DNA of 64,000 bases. Origin: Strobilurus pachycystidiatus (Eukaryota; Basidiomycota; Agaricomycetes; Agaricales; Physalacriaceae). Positions 1 to 11,733 of this stretch are shown here, one piece after another (within the stretch, counting starts at the first letter, position 1; each line of letters opens with the position of its first letter). Below the pieces are notes generated by a model. It was not told where the DNA came from and did no database searches. It was given only the letters and a program-made list of their open reading frames with translations. The position numbers and the translations under genes were made by a program. Where the stretch lies: assembly GCA_019915135.1 (NCBI GenBank), contig JAHLMK010000007.1:2356001-2420000 (forward strand), read 5' to 3'.

Positions 1-102
1 CCCATCATCGAAAAATTTCCTTTGACAAAAGACGGCGTTTCTGAGGCTGTATCGCGGTTACAAGAGGGGAAGATGCGTTATCGAGGTGTCCTGACCAACT
101 AG
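1..102 (+). CDS. Zinc-containing alcohol dehydrogenase, C-terminal fragment (cut by window edge)
   Basis: The window opens inside a reading frame in phase with base 1 that runs 33 codons to a TAG at 100-102. The peptide has the end typical of medium-chain (MDR) zinc alcohol dehydrogenases: a short strand (PIIEKFPL), a helix (VSEAVSRLQEGK) and a final strand (MRYRGVL). In this family that piece closes the catalytic domain behind the Rossmann fold. Catalytic zinc ligands and the NAD-binding glycine motif lie outside the window, so substrate and cofactor cannot be judged. It converges with the SUV3 gene; the 185 bases between the two stops (103-287) would hold both 3' ends. Confidence 0.72.
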   Translation, partial: PIIEKFPLTKDGVSEAVSRLQEGKMRYRGVLTN

Positions 103-287
103 ACGTGCACTTGAATTTGAATTCTCTTCTCTGCATTGTTTCTTGGACCAGCTTAGATAGATATGACAAGAGTAAAATAATTAGTAAAATAGCAGTACAC
201 TACACCAAAAAATAAGTTTGTGCGCGGTAAAGGCGGGACTGAATGTCTGCTCTTCATGCCCTGCTACATCCATACTCGACAAAGCTG

Positions 288-3143
288 TTATTGTGGACGC
301 TTTACTCTCTTTGTGTCCTGTAATTTGTCGAACAGATCCGCCCTCTGCTCTTGTACCACTCGCTTTGTCCGGCTGAGCCTGCTGAACTCGATGTCCGATG
401 CAGGAGTTGCGTGCTGCAGCGCAGTTTCCAGCTCACGGATGTTAAGCTTCTTGGCTACAGCGGCACGCCGACTCAAGAGCGACTCGATGACCTTCTGTAC
501 ACGCGGCATCAGATCCTGTGCCTCTGTCATCGCCGAGAAGGAAGTCGGACGCCTGTATGTGAGCCAGACGTACAGACTCAAGGCACTGTGGAGAGTTTCC
601 ATTTTCTGAAGGACTGCGGGTAACGGCGGCAGAGGACTGTCTTTGCCCGCATCTTGGGGAGTGGATGTGTTCCCGTTCCCGTCGTCGCTAGAGGACACCT
701 CGTCGGCTGAAACGGGTTCAACGATCCCCAAAGCAAGCTCCGAGCGTTCCAAGAGTGCTATGAATCCTCCTTCAAAGTCGGGGAGGCCTTCCAACAAACA
801 TCTTTGGAGCGGGACATGCAGGTCCTCTTTATATATTCGGTAGAGGGCATTGCAGAACGCAACCGCGCCGTTATCGCGCAAAGGTAGCGGGGCAGTGAAA
901 AACATGAACATGGTGTCGAAATCGTGGACCCCGAGCTCAGCGAGGCCAGAGGTTTGTTTTGATAACTTGGCCTCTTGCTCCTCTATCCAGACTGCGATCT
1001 TCTCCCATGAGTCGTCCTGCGTGTCATAGCCGCTATATCTCAACCAAGGAAGCGATTGGGCGGTGTAACGGTGCGCATCAGCGAGAGTGATGAGGTAGCT
1101 TTGGCAACGTTGACCTTCGCCCAGTAGGGCGTGCGAAGGCTTGATGAGCTCCGAAGCAGCCAGTAGAGTTGTGGCAGTAGGCAAAACGATTGCCGTGGTT
1201 ATGGGCGGCGGAGTGATGGACAAGGTGCGGCGCAGAAATGGTAGATCCTGTGGCATGATGGACGTCACAAGTCCAGGGGGTGAGGAGGTGGGTTGAGTAT
1301 TATCGGCTGAAGCGCCATCAGGGCGAGGCGTCGGCGCATGTAGCCCATATCGACCAGCCCGCCCTGCAATTTGCTTGACCTGACTTACACTCAAAGGGTG
1401 CCGCTTTCCGTCGCGCGACGGTTTATGAGTCTGGGAGAATATCATGCGCCGGATTTTCCTGCATACATCCGTTAGCTGAGAGCTTGTTGGAAAACACCTT
1501 GAACCGACTTACAAATTTAACCCTAAGCCTAGGGCGTCGCTGCCGACTAGGACATCGCACTCGCCGTTGTTAAACAAGGCAGCCTGCTCGCTTCGCACCT
1601 CCGGCGGCAATTTTCCATAGATGCAAGAAACGCGGTGCCCCAATTTCTCCAGCTTCGCTTTGAGTCCAAAGATAGATGATCTCGAGAAGGCGACGACGCA
1701 ATCTCCCTTGCGAATGTCTTCATAGTTATTCTCGAGGGATTTCTCCTCGACTTCGAGCGGGCTAAGCCGCTGATACTCGTGAATTTCGAGAGTGTCTCCT
1801 GTAGATTCCAAAAGAGCCTTGACGACGGGTACAGCCGTAGCCTCTCCACAAAGGTGAATCTCATACGCATTGAGAGCGAGGATCGCGTTCGTCCAGCCCA
1901 TACCGCGCTGAGGGTCCGATATCAGCTGTATCTCATCTACGACGGCGACATCGTATAGAGCAGCCGAGTTGATCATTTCGACGGTGCATGAAATGAATGG
2001 GGCAGACACAGACACGATCTTGTGTTCTTCGCCTGTTATGAGGTTGCACTGTCTGCGCCAGCGGTACTTTCCAAGACCTTGTTTAATGAGAGCCTTGGTG
2101 TCTCCAACGTCTAAGCCTGTGCCCTGTCCGTCATCAAGATCCTCTTTCGGAAGCTCGCTCTCGTCCACCCCTTTGGGGACGATGCGGCCCAAGTTGAGGC
2201 GTTCCCAAATTTCGTGGGCGAGTAATCTGAGAGGACCGGCATACAAGCCGGTCTTAGCTGCAGCAAGCGCGCGTAGTGCGTTATGAGTTTTCCCCGAGTT
2301 GGTGGGCCCAACGTGCATGATAAATCTGCGGCGGACGGAGCGAGTGAATGCATACGACGGTGAGATGGGCTGTAGGAAGGAAGTGGATTTGGACAGGTCG
2401 GCCATTTGCTCGAATACAGAGAGGGGAATGGAGACCTGGGGGGAGGTCGATTGGTATAGCGTCTTGGGAGTTGGCTCCCGGCCCACGCGTAGAGTGAGGC
2501 GGTGAAGATGAGGTCCATGTAGCAGTCGGTGTCGTCGTCCGCGCTGGCACGGGCGAAACGAGGGAGACTGTATCCTAGCGCGTTCTGGCCGCGCAGATCC
2601 AACTCCTCCCTCTCCTGGGGCGTCATTTTCCGAAGCGGGGTTGTCTGGCGATCCCCTGGGTAGCGCACCATGCCCATGGTGACATCCCTGCAGAACGCGT
2701 CCAAGAGCGAGGCGATGTACTCGCCAGGCACCGCGAAACGCGCAAGTCGTTGCCGCACTCTTCTGCGCGACGCCCATTTGTTGATGTTGGACTCGAAAAA
2801 CTCGACTATGTCCGAGGCTGGCGACTCTGGTGTAAGCGCTTTCTGTGGCTGGAGAAGCCTGGGGTCAGTGCCTATGTTTGTTCAGTTACAAGTATAGCTG
2901 AGTTGTAAACGGGCACGCACTTTTATGTTGATTTCTGTCATGGTAGTTCTCCGGAGGACTGTAGGGTGCGAACTTGTTGCCATTCTTCTGGTTGTTCTTC
3001 TGGATGTAGGCAGGGCGCTTTTTCGCTGCTACCGTCGAGCGGTGCCTAACGAGTGTCGGTATTGAGGGTGGTCGCGGAGTAGATTTAAGAAGTGAGGCCC
3101 TAGCTGGGGTGCAAAAGCTGCGGCATAGCGACATCAACTGCAA
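288..3143 (-). CDS. SUV3: Mitochondrial ATP-dependent RNA helicase SUV3
   Basis: Superfamily 2 RNA helicase, known as the unwinding subunit of the mitochondrial degradosome. The first exon (3143-2921) encodes a basic, Arg/Ser-rich N-terminus suited to mitochondrial import. Exon 2 carries the helical N-terminal region. The core begins near 2330 with Walker A GPTNSGKT, followed by VVDEIQL (DEIQ box) and, after a clean intron at 1459-1512, the motif VI segment QIAGRAGRYG. The joined product is about 900 residues, slightly longer than yeast Suv3, with the usual C-terminal extension ending at 288. Introns at 2872-2920 and 1459-1512 have good GT...AG ends and keep phase. A third, around 2436-2488, keeps frame only with a GC...AG border. 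Identity is firm; that splice is not. Confidence 0.93.
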
Positions 3144-3541
3144 TGCTGAGCTCGCAGTGTGATGGAGGTGGCAACAAAAAATGTCGCGGTGCTGATCGAG
3201 ACCCTGAACGTTCGGGCCGATGCGCGGGAATTTCAGTCGTTCGAAGTTCGAACTAAGTACGTCGAAGAGTCCGTTGCATGCTAACTACAGAAAGGAGGGG
3301 CTGAGTAGTCCGTTGAGCTAAGGTTCACTGAGATTTTCATCCTATGTCTAGGAGGCAGAGTTTACGATATCTGTCATCAAAGGTGACACTACAATATTCA
3401 ATAGACGGTGTAAGCATTTATCTGAGCAGATAATTCATTAAACTCGTTAGATACAAAGCTTTACATGTAGCAGGATATCATATAAACAACCATCATAAGC
3501 ATTAGTGTCGTCAAGGTCGTCAAAAGTGGGAATTCTCCCAA
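3144..3541. other. Intergenic: SUV3 promoter side and 3' end of the SAM-domain gene
   Basis: No supported gene. It holds the 5' flank of SUV3 and the 3' flank of the gene at 3542. An imperfect Tth-like palindrome, TTCGAAGTTCGAA, sits near 3240. No TATA box or tRNA was seen. Confidence 0.5.
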
Positions 3542-5464
3542 CTACCGCCGCCGAGTAAGAAACCCAATGGCAGCACCCTTGCGCATCAGCACCTTCAGTA
3601 CGACAGCACATACCCCCAGCCCAACAAGAATAAAGTAAGACGGCAACCCACTAATCGTCGTGGGCTCGGCCATTCTGTCGAAAAACGAGGAAGACAACAG
3701 TCGGGCTCTGGAGTCTGAAAAGGAGTTGCTGCCAAATATCGCCTTGAAGACCCGTCCAAGAATCGACCCGGGAGGGAGTGGTGGAGATTCTACAGGTGCG
3801 GCTTCAGCCTGCCGCGCCTCGTTCTCCAACTCCCGAGCCTCCATGTCGTCTACCTTTTGCTCGACCAATTCCACGCGCTTCCTCAGTTCCGCTACCATCC
3901 TCTTTGTTTCTTCGACCTCGGCTTCAAGCCTGGCTTCGACCTCGGCTGTCATCACCAATGTCGGCTCGACCATGGATGAGGGAGAAGAGGAGGCAGTTGC
4001 TGGCGCCAGCGCGAAGAGATCTTCGATACCAGAACTTGTTATCGGCATCACGCGCTTGACAGTGACGCGGTCCACTCCTTCGTTCTCTGCTTCCCATGCA
4101 TGGACGCCGCCACGTCGCTTCGTTTTGCGAGAGCTGAGGAAAGAGTCAGGCTCGTCTGTGAAGGGCGTGTCCTTTTTCGGTTGAACGCCGGCCTGCTGTA
4201 GAAGTTCTTCCATGGATAGTTCGTCGTCGCCGCTTCCCGAGAACATGGAGCTGTCAGACGGAGGAACTGGGAGAGGGCGGCTGCTCGAGGGACGTGCCGT
4301 GGCCGTAGCGTACGGCTCAGCGTCGGGATCGGCTGTCTCGTAGATGCTGCTCGCACTGCTAGCGCTGCTCCCACTCCGCTCGCGCCTGACTCTGCCCCAG
4401 TCGGGTGTGCCCTCATCGACACTGCTGCTGCGCTCAAAGTTCTCAACCATGCCTTTGACGCGTCCATTTCGGTAGCGACCCGCGGTACGGATGGCGTTGC
4501 GTCGAACGGGAGTCCCGTCACCAAGGGATTCGACCGAAGATGACGCGGAGCCGTTGATGAAGGGGTTGTCGGAATGCGTTTCGCTCAGCGAGGTGGAACG
4601 ACGACGGCGATGGGGAGTACCGTCATCGTCGTCCGATGCTGAAGTAGAGACAGGAGAACAGGACACTTCCTCGACAGTATTTCCAAAACCCCAGATACGA
4701 CCTTTGAGTACGCGCTGTCGGAGACTGCGCGAAGCGGAGAGAAGAGCCGCTCGCCAGAGCTTGTTGATCTCGAATCTGCAGTACAAGGGTGTTTAATCAA
4801 CGTGAAAGAGCAGTAGGGACGAGGCTCACTCTGCCAGATCATCTTCCTTTAGCCTCAGGAAGCTCCTTCCGGTGATCTTGCTCTCTCTGACAAAGTTGGC
4901 AATGTCCTGGGCCACAGGAGCTGGGAGCTGTAGTGTCTCGCCAGACTTGACACGCAGCGTCGTAGAGAGATATAGGGATAGCTGAGAAGGCGTCCAGGCC
5001 TTGGGATTGGAGGGAAGCTCGTCAAGTGCAGGCAGACGTTGCGGTCCGCCGCCCGGTGGTGTGGGAAGAGTGTCAGCGCGCCTGGACCTGCTGGGAGAAG
5101 CAGAGGGAGACGCATTCGTCTCATCGTGATACGCGCTGGCTGCGTTTCCAGAGGGAGACTGGGGCGGAATAGGGAGAGGCCGAGGTCCCTCTGAGCTAAG
5201 GCTGCGACTGTAGCGATGTTTGTGACCGCTCATTCTGTTTCCCGAGCTCGAGCTGGACTTTGACGGGCTCGGAGAAGGAGACGGGATATAGTGATGCGCG
5301 CCGCCAGCGACGTGGGGAGACGAGTTGGACGAGTTGGATCGGCTGAGTGCGCCGGTGGTCGTCGTCTTGATGGGATAGGGATGTGCATTGGGCCGGAGGT
5401 CAGCTTTAGTGGGACTCCTGGGAGAGCTAGGCCGAGGAAACACGAATGTTTCCGTTTTGCTCAT
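3542..5464 (-). CDS. SAM-domain, coiled-coil, tail-anchored membrane protein
   Basis: Two exons joined across an intron of about 55 nt near 4780-4830. The product begins MSKTETF; a Met 16 codons upstream is possible but poorly conserved in character. Order: a Ser/Pro-rich disordered N-terminus with many SPS repeats; a SAM domain of about 65 residues (WTPSQLSLYL ... RSFLRL ... FEINKLW) that spans the intron; a second acidic Ser-rich disordered stretch; a coiled coil (VEARLEAEVEETKRMVAEL and on); and one hydrophobic segment (YFILVGLGVCAVVLKVLM) followed by a short basic tail. This is the layout of a C-terminally anchored membrane protein with a cytosolic protein-interaction SAM domain. I do not recognise a named orthologue. 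Its start is 147 bp from the divergent IMD-domain gene, so the two may share a promoter. Confidence 0.8.
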
Positions 5465-5611
5465 CGTGACAGCCAGCGAGCTCGTGGATGTGTTTGCCTT
5501 GACAGCGCACAAGAGCGCAAGTTCAAAGAGCGGACAGTGTGACCAATGACGCCAAGTGTGACTTGACTACCCTTTCTTGCTCTACTTACTGGCCGCCCGT
5601 ACGCCCGCTGA
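5465..5611. promoter_or_regulatory. Shared divergent promoter, SAM-domain gene / IMD-domain gene
   Basis: Only 147 bases separate the two start codons, so both promoters must lie here or overlap the 5' ends. No TATA box is visible. Shared use is inferred from spacing. Confidence 0.5.
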
Positions 5612-8507
5612 ATGGCGACCACAACGTCCGCGGAAGCGACCGCGCAGGTCCTCTATGACCGGCCGGACATTCACAAGTCGTGCAAGTCGCTGGAGACATT
5701 GCTCAGCGTCCTTAATGACTACTGCGAGGCCGCGGGCGCAGTAGTATCACTGCAGAAGAAACTGGCCAAGGCGTTGCGGGACACCGCGAGCTCCAAGGCG
5801 ACTAATGACGTTGCCGGTGCGCTCTGCTCATCCATCCATTCTGTTGAACTGATCATGACACCACAACCTAGCAAGCGCACTCGACGCTAGTGCTACTATC
5901 TTCGAAGCCCTGTCTGATATCGACTCCAAGTTTTCCAAGATAGCCGATAAGGAATGCGACGGAATCAACGACGAAGTCAAGAAATGGTTCAAGAAACTCG
6001 CTGTGTGTTTCCATCTCGGGGTCTATTGGCAACGCCCAATCTCAACTTGTCCTAGAAAGTGGAGAAGACACACGACGAGAAGATAATAAATGCTAACGGC
6101 AAGATCAAGCAGGCTGGTATGCACTTTCCTTGTTCCTCGCTACTTAGCATCGCTCATGGTTGCGTCAGGTCAAATCTACGAGAAGAAATCCAAGAAGAAT
6201 GCCCTCGAAGCAGGCGACGAACATGCCCGTTACATAAATCTAATCAGCTCTCTGGGCCCAGAAATCTCACAAGAGAAATAGTGAGCCCAACGCTTTATGT
6301 GCAACCTCGACTGACTTTGCGCAGCAATCATACCCTTCTAGTCTCACAACGTCATAACTCGACCACGTTTAGCGTTGCTGCATGTGTCTCTCGCATAGCC
6401 GACGGTGAATGGACTCGATCATGCGAAGGTGTTCGGAGGTTTGCACCAACTATCGGCCACCTAGGTCAATACCGTGCTCTGTGCGAAGGGGGTTGGACTG
6501 GCCCAATGCCTGGCGACCTTCCAGACATTGACGAGAAGCCGGAGTATCAGCAAGCACATCCACCAACGCAACCTATGACGGTTGATCTAAACGCTAAAGA
6601 CGCTCAAGCTCCAACTGAAGATGAAAGACCCCCGCCTCCCACTTATCGGAATGTTGAACCTTCCAAGACAGAACCACCTGAGTCGAGTCCCACTGTTCGC
6701 CATGCCCATTTGACTACACAGCAAGACACTGAGAGGAGACTCCAGTCGCCGCAGAGCTTGCCACTAGGTCCTCGACAGCCTACATCCTCTCCCAATACCA
6801 AATCCACAGCACCTTCTGCGTTTGAGCCTCCGCGACCACTTGTGGACCCTAATACGGGATCAGTTCGCTCTCTGTCTGCCTTTCCCGCCCCTCCTACTCA
6901 TTTACCTCCGCCTCTGAGTCCTGGTTCAAGACAGCAACGATTGTCTTTCGGGCAATCCTCCCAATCTTCCTCCCTCACTCAGGCCAGCCACTCGACACAG
7001 AATCGTCCGTCCGACGTACACACTCCTCCCGTCGGAGGAAGCTTGTCAGAGGACGGCCCATCCCAGTCCCCGGTCACTAAATCCACTTCCTCTTCTCCTC
7101 ATCAAAGGCTGCATGAGGGAACAGATTTCACCAAGTCTGTCACTGCTGCCAATACCACGGACAATGCGGGGGATGCGCGCAGATCCTTCCCTACACGATC
7201 CGCTACCCTTCCTCTTTCAACGGAGACATCGCCTCCCGATTCTTATGTACCCAAGGTTGACATTCTTTTCCAAGACCATGAATTTGGAGGCGGCATCAAA
7301 GCCGCAACTCCTCGTGAACGGCCTGCGGAGCCTCTCGCGGCCAAATCTATGGAAAGAAGCGATACCCTCAATAGCAACGGCAGCATTGTTGCTGCCATGC
7401 GTCATCGCTACGTACGCTCACTCGTTGTGTTCGTGAGAGGTTTTGTACTGACTGAAAATACAGTCTGGTGCTCACTCACCTCCTCCGAAAGAGAGCACTC
7501 CTGTTCCTCGGCTTCCTACAAGTGTGAGCAACCTCGCCAATCGGTATCAACCAGTGGAGGGCCCATCGTCTCCGCGTCTCCGCACTGCCTCTCCTCTCCT
7601 TCACCGTACTTTACCCTCTATCGATACGTTCGCTCAAGCGCGCCAAGCTGAGGCGTCTTTCCGCGATCCTGGAACTCAGCAGCAAAGTTCGCCCGAAGCG
7701 TATCGTGGACCAGACCCTCCTCGCCCACGCACTGAAGCAGCATACTTCCCAAACTCTCCTAGTCCATCCTCCTCTACCAATGAGGATTTGATTCGTCGAC
7801 AACGTCGGTTGGAGGAGTTGGAGATACAGGAGAAAGAGCAGGAGTTGCGGGCGAGGGAGCTCGATATCGAATTGAAGACGCGGGAGTTGGAGAGGCAGCG
7901 TGATACGATCCGGATGGGCATGCCCCAGCCCCAGCACATGCCTCGAGATAGTTATGCAGCCTCGCCTCTGCCGCGCGACAGTTACGCGGCAAGTGGGCGA
8001 AGTGGTGAACTGGAGCGACAGAGGGATCTTCTTATGAGAGAACGGTATGATTCAACGCCGCGGACGTCGATGTATGGCACGAGTCTCAACGTGCCACCGT
8101 CGAGCTCGTCACCCTCTCGGACAGCGAGCGACGAGAGCACAAACCATGTCTACGATTCGCCGCAGCAGCTGAACTCGCTGCATCCCGCGTACTGTACTTG
8201 CGATACGTGCAAGTCCGCGGCGAAACCTTCGCGCCCTGGGTCCGGAGCCGGGGAGAAGAGCAAGGGTGGCTGGATGCGGCGCTTGAGCATGCCCATCGTG
8301 GCTGGGTTCGATTCGAAACGGAGTGGGAATACGGTCAAGGGGCATGGGGGGCTGGTCTCTCTCGATGGGAAGAAGGGTGCGAGTACGACCCTGCTTGCGG
8401 TGAATGCCCGGGAGGATGGGCGGCTCGTCGGCGGCGGACGGAGAAGCTACGATGCCAGTGGGATCAGCAATCGAAGTGTAACGAATCTGAATTCTGGACG
8501 AAGGTAA
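5612..8507 (+). CDS. IMD (I-BAR) domain protein with long disordered tail
   Basis: Starts MATTTSAEA. The first five or so exons (5612 to about 6530) make a mainly helical domain of roughly 240 residues containing LYDRPDIHKSCKSLETLL, then KEC...INDEVKKWFKKL, then GQIYEKKSKK, ending in RALCEGGWTGP. This matches the IRSp53/MIM homology domain (Pfam IMD) found in basidiomycete proteins. The family binds and bends acidic membranes and actin. The remainder (about 6530-8507) is Pro/Ser-rich and disordered, with a charged coiled coil near 7790-7900 (RRLEELEIQEKEQELRA) and a Cys-containing patch, HPAYCTCDTCK, near 8190. An intron near 7410-7462 joins the two long frames. A membrane-shaping or cytoskeletal role is inferred from the domain. 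Exact borders of exons 4-6 are uncertain. Confidence 0.82.
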
Positions 8508-8728
8508 CGACCCTCTCATGACTGTTTTCCGGACTTGTGCCTATATCTGTTATTGCTCTGCATCATCTACACCTAATCATCTATGTTATTGTTACACTAT
8601 AGTGCTACTTTCACGATTTCTTTTACGCATGACGCTTGGTGTTTACTGACCCACTATGAGACTTGTTTCAGGATTATATGGTGTACAACGACGAGGTTAG
8701 CTACTTCATCCACACCTCACGTCTCCCA

Positions 8729-9661
8729 CTATGTTGCACTGTCAAACCAGACACCTGTATTGAAGCTGCTACGTACCTTGGTCATTATCCACTCCGGATA
8801 CCCCGTGGCCGCGTCACCAGTGGCGGCAAGCCCATCCACATCGACTGCGCCTCGGCCAAACTGGTGCTCTTCGTCGACTTCAAAGCCCCAATGGCTGTAG
8901 AGGTCTCGACTCTTTGCTGTGGTTGCTTCAAGGTGCACTGGCTTTGGTGATGTGCGCTTGAATCCGTCAGCAATCATGAGCGAGGCCAAGCCTATCATAT
9001 GTACTTCAGTACACTGCCGTCCTACTTCTGGTGGCCGGAAATGTACCAATGCTTTGGTGAGAAGGATCGACTACCATTTCAAGGAGATGCCACGAGTCCA
9101 GCCTGTGCAAAGCACGAGATTCGAACGCTTTGTGCACGCTTCGTTCAACCGCAGGGGAGAAATCAAATAAAACTCTCTGTGAAATAGTGGACTCATTGCC
9201 ATAGTAGTTCACATTGGAATGGGACGAACTTTGACGCCAGTAAGCCCAAATGCGAATAGGACCTTCAACATTCCAGAGCGGATGATGGTTATCAATGAGA
9301 AGTTCAACGTCTGTCCTGGCTGGAGCCAAAGAGTGGCCCCCGCAATTATCTCGGACCCTTCCTGACCGTCTTCAGACTGATGTGGTATGACTGCGACGAT
9401 CACCAGTCCTCCGGAGAGAATGGTAGCGCGTAGAATTGCGCTCTGGAAGGTATGTAGATTTTTCACGCTGCGTTGCGCCGCTGGGAGATGAGCACTGTGG
9501 TCCGAGGAATCCTTGTAGGGTGGCACCATTTCTTTGACACAGCCATACCAGTTCATAGCTGGGTCTCGGGCGAAAGCTCGCACAAGAATGTTAGTGACCT
9601 CGGGGTATTCGTGAGCTTCAGCGATGCGGACGTATGGTGAGCCTCGACCGGGTGGGGACAT
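8729..9661 (-). CDS. GNAT-family N-acetyltransferase
   Basis: The start was placed at MSPPGRGSPYVRIAEAHE because the next residues match the usual opening of fungal GNAT proteins (YVRIAEA..E, then ARDPAMNW). Frames join as follows: N-terminal half to about 9215; a middle exon with VDPSHQSIG; then, across a clean 55-nt intron (8992-9046), LASLMIADGF and the C-terminal strand LYSHWGFEV. The VDPxxQxxGLASLM stretch is the acetyl-CoA pyrophosphate loop and following helix of the fold, with the expected R/Q-x-x-G/A pattern relaxed. The substrate is unknown. The first intron, around 9180-9225, has a visible ...TTTCACAG acceptor but I could not fix its donor in phase. It converges with the IMD gene. 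Confidence 0.75.
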
Positions 9662-10310
9662 GATCATGAGAGATCTGTGAGAGATGGTCTCGATCTCTGC
9701 TCTCAACCCTGGCTGGCTTATGCTGCGAAATCTCGGCCAAAATTTGGCATCAGTCAGTCTTCAGACATACTGAGGGATTCCTAGCTGCCATTTGAGACGA
9801 ATGATAGCAATTATACAACGAACGCCTGTAGACTGTGTCGAAAGTTGAGGAGGAGGAAGGAAGCGGCGGGTGAGCGAAGCAAGCTGTATAATCGCGCATG
9901 TCGTCACTTTCTTTCCGCAAAACTTCGGCCAAGTTTCTGCCATTATTTCACTTTAGCGGCTAGAAGCACTTTCAGCGCCCAGCTCATACGCTCCTTAGAA
10001 GACACACACGAAGTGAGGGTGCGATGAGCGTGTGAAAGGTGCCCCACTACCGATGTCCACCGCAGTGAACTTAGATTTTCTGTCAGGTTTACGTGTCTAA
10101 GCTCCTCAGCAATCATAGCGTCCTGAATTGATCGCTGACGTCTGTGCAAATGAAGTGGTTGGTCTCCTTACTACTTATGTCGTCTGTCAGACATATTGAA
10201 GAGCGCTCGATGATGATGAGCGGTCACTGGCAGGCCGGTCAGGTGCGTGGGTCCGAGTCTTCGTTCGGTTGATTGTCGTCCAAATACAGTATTACAATAG
10301 AACGCCGAGA
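9662..10310. other. Intergenic
   Basis: 5' flank of the acetyltransferase gene and 3' flank of the 7TM gene. It contains only short overlapping frames with no recognisable product, and no RNA gene was seen. Confidence 0.45.
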
Positions 10311-11733
10311 CTACACGGTCATCGGAACTACTAAGTCCTTATTCTCAGCCGGCACGTCCATGTCAACATCGTCGTGGATAGGAGACAATTTGGAATGCTC
10401 AGAGGCGTGCGATTCAATGTTTAATACCGCCATGGGATATCCTGCCGTGTCCGATCTTCGATATAAGCGGCCATGGCCGCCCTCAAGGTTGAACTGTAAG
10501 GTTGCGAGGCTCATGTCCCTTTCCATGGTGTCTCTGTATGACATTTGTAGAGAGACCAGAACGAGGATGACACTAGGATAAATTCCCTTTGAAATCAATG
10601 TGAGCCCAGGATGAGTAGGAGACAACGCAGAACACAACATACTGTGAGATGCGCCAGCATATCGAGCACGATGAGTGCACCGGGATCATTGTCGGCGGCG
10701 ATGAGGACCACCACAATCATCTTGGGGGAATCAGCGGTGTATGATAACCTGAATCGAGGATAGAGCAAGCATACCAGGCTGACACAGTAAACCGCTCCAG
10801 ACTCGATGAGGACCAGAAGGGCACGACGAGCCTTTCCACTGGCAGTGAAGGCCGAACGCATCACACGTTCATGTTTCCTGCGGCCACAGAATAAATTAAA
10901 AGCAGTCTTTGCGCCACGCGGGTTACTCACCAAGCCTTGTAACCAATGACACAAATAGCATAAAGATTGATGGCGAATGTTACGCTGCCAAAGACTTCGA
11001 GCCACCTAGTCATCGCTGGGCCGTATTGAAGAACCGTACTAATCGATGAGGTCGAATATGAGTAGACCAGCAAACTCCCCGTGACTAGGAGTCGTATCAA
11101 TCGAAAGAATACACTTAAAATCCATGCGATAAGGACTTACCTGCCCCACTAGCAAGCAGAATGATTGGTACGATGAGGATGCGCCAGCCTCCACCCCACA
11201 GAACCCATGCCCGCCAAGTGACAATTGTATCACCAATTAAGACCTGATCAATCGCATGTCAGTACTTCATTGGCGGTAACTAGGCTAGAAAAATCGGGAA
11301 ACAGACGTTACACAGCTCTAGCGACGTTTGGCCGATTTGCAGGAAGCTGTGGGGTCTGTTGAAAGTGGTCACACCGCCGGCGGAAGCGTTCTGCTGAAAG
11401 AAAGCAACTAGGTTCTGCTTGAGGGCAAGGGAGATGTGGATAGTCGAAAAGAGGTACATGAGTACCGTAAGGCCAATCACCCTTGCCTGAGCGAGAGTCC
11501 GAGTGTGTCGCGCGGCCCTTCGCCTGCAGAACAGCGCATGAGCGTCATACTCACAAGGGAAGAAGGGGAGCAGTTGTGGACAATAGGATAATCATAGCTA
11601 CGATGAATGCGACAGTATATATTCCTGTGAATATTTCGGTACAACAAGTATCTCGTTAGGGACGGGACGTACCGTGCATTATGGCCTCGCAGAATAAGGC
11701 CAGAAAGTAGGATTGGGGGACAGACATCGACAT
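10311..11733 (-). CDS. Seven-transmembrane protein of a large basidiomycete family, function unknown
   Basis: At least six exons separated by introns of about 50-60 nt. The start MSMSVPQSYFLALF leads, through splices near 11625-11670 and 11535-11565, into GIYTVAFIVAMIILL, VIGLTVLMYLFSTIHISL, then IGDTIVTWRAWVLW, IVPIILLASG, LLVLIESGAVYCVSLVCLL and GIYPSVILVLVSLQ. These are six to seven hydrophobic segments. The IGDxIVxWRAWVLW block and the late YPSxIxVLVxLQ block recur in many Agaricomycete membrane proteins that have no assigned function; by shape they resemble receptors. The C-terminus is a cytosolic tail of about 70 residues with several Ser and acidic residues. No ligand or partner can be inferred from the neighbours. 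Confidence 0.78.

Noticed and set aside
9117..9130. GATTCGAAC string resembling a tRNA B box
   Set aside because: It lies inside the acetyltransferase coding region and no cloverleaf can be folded around it.
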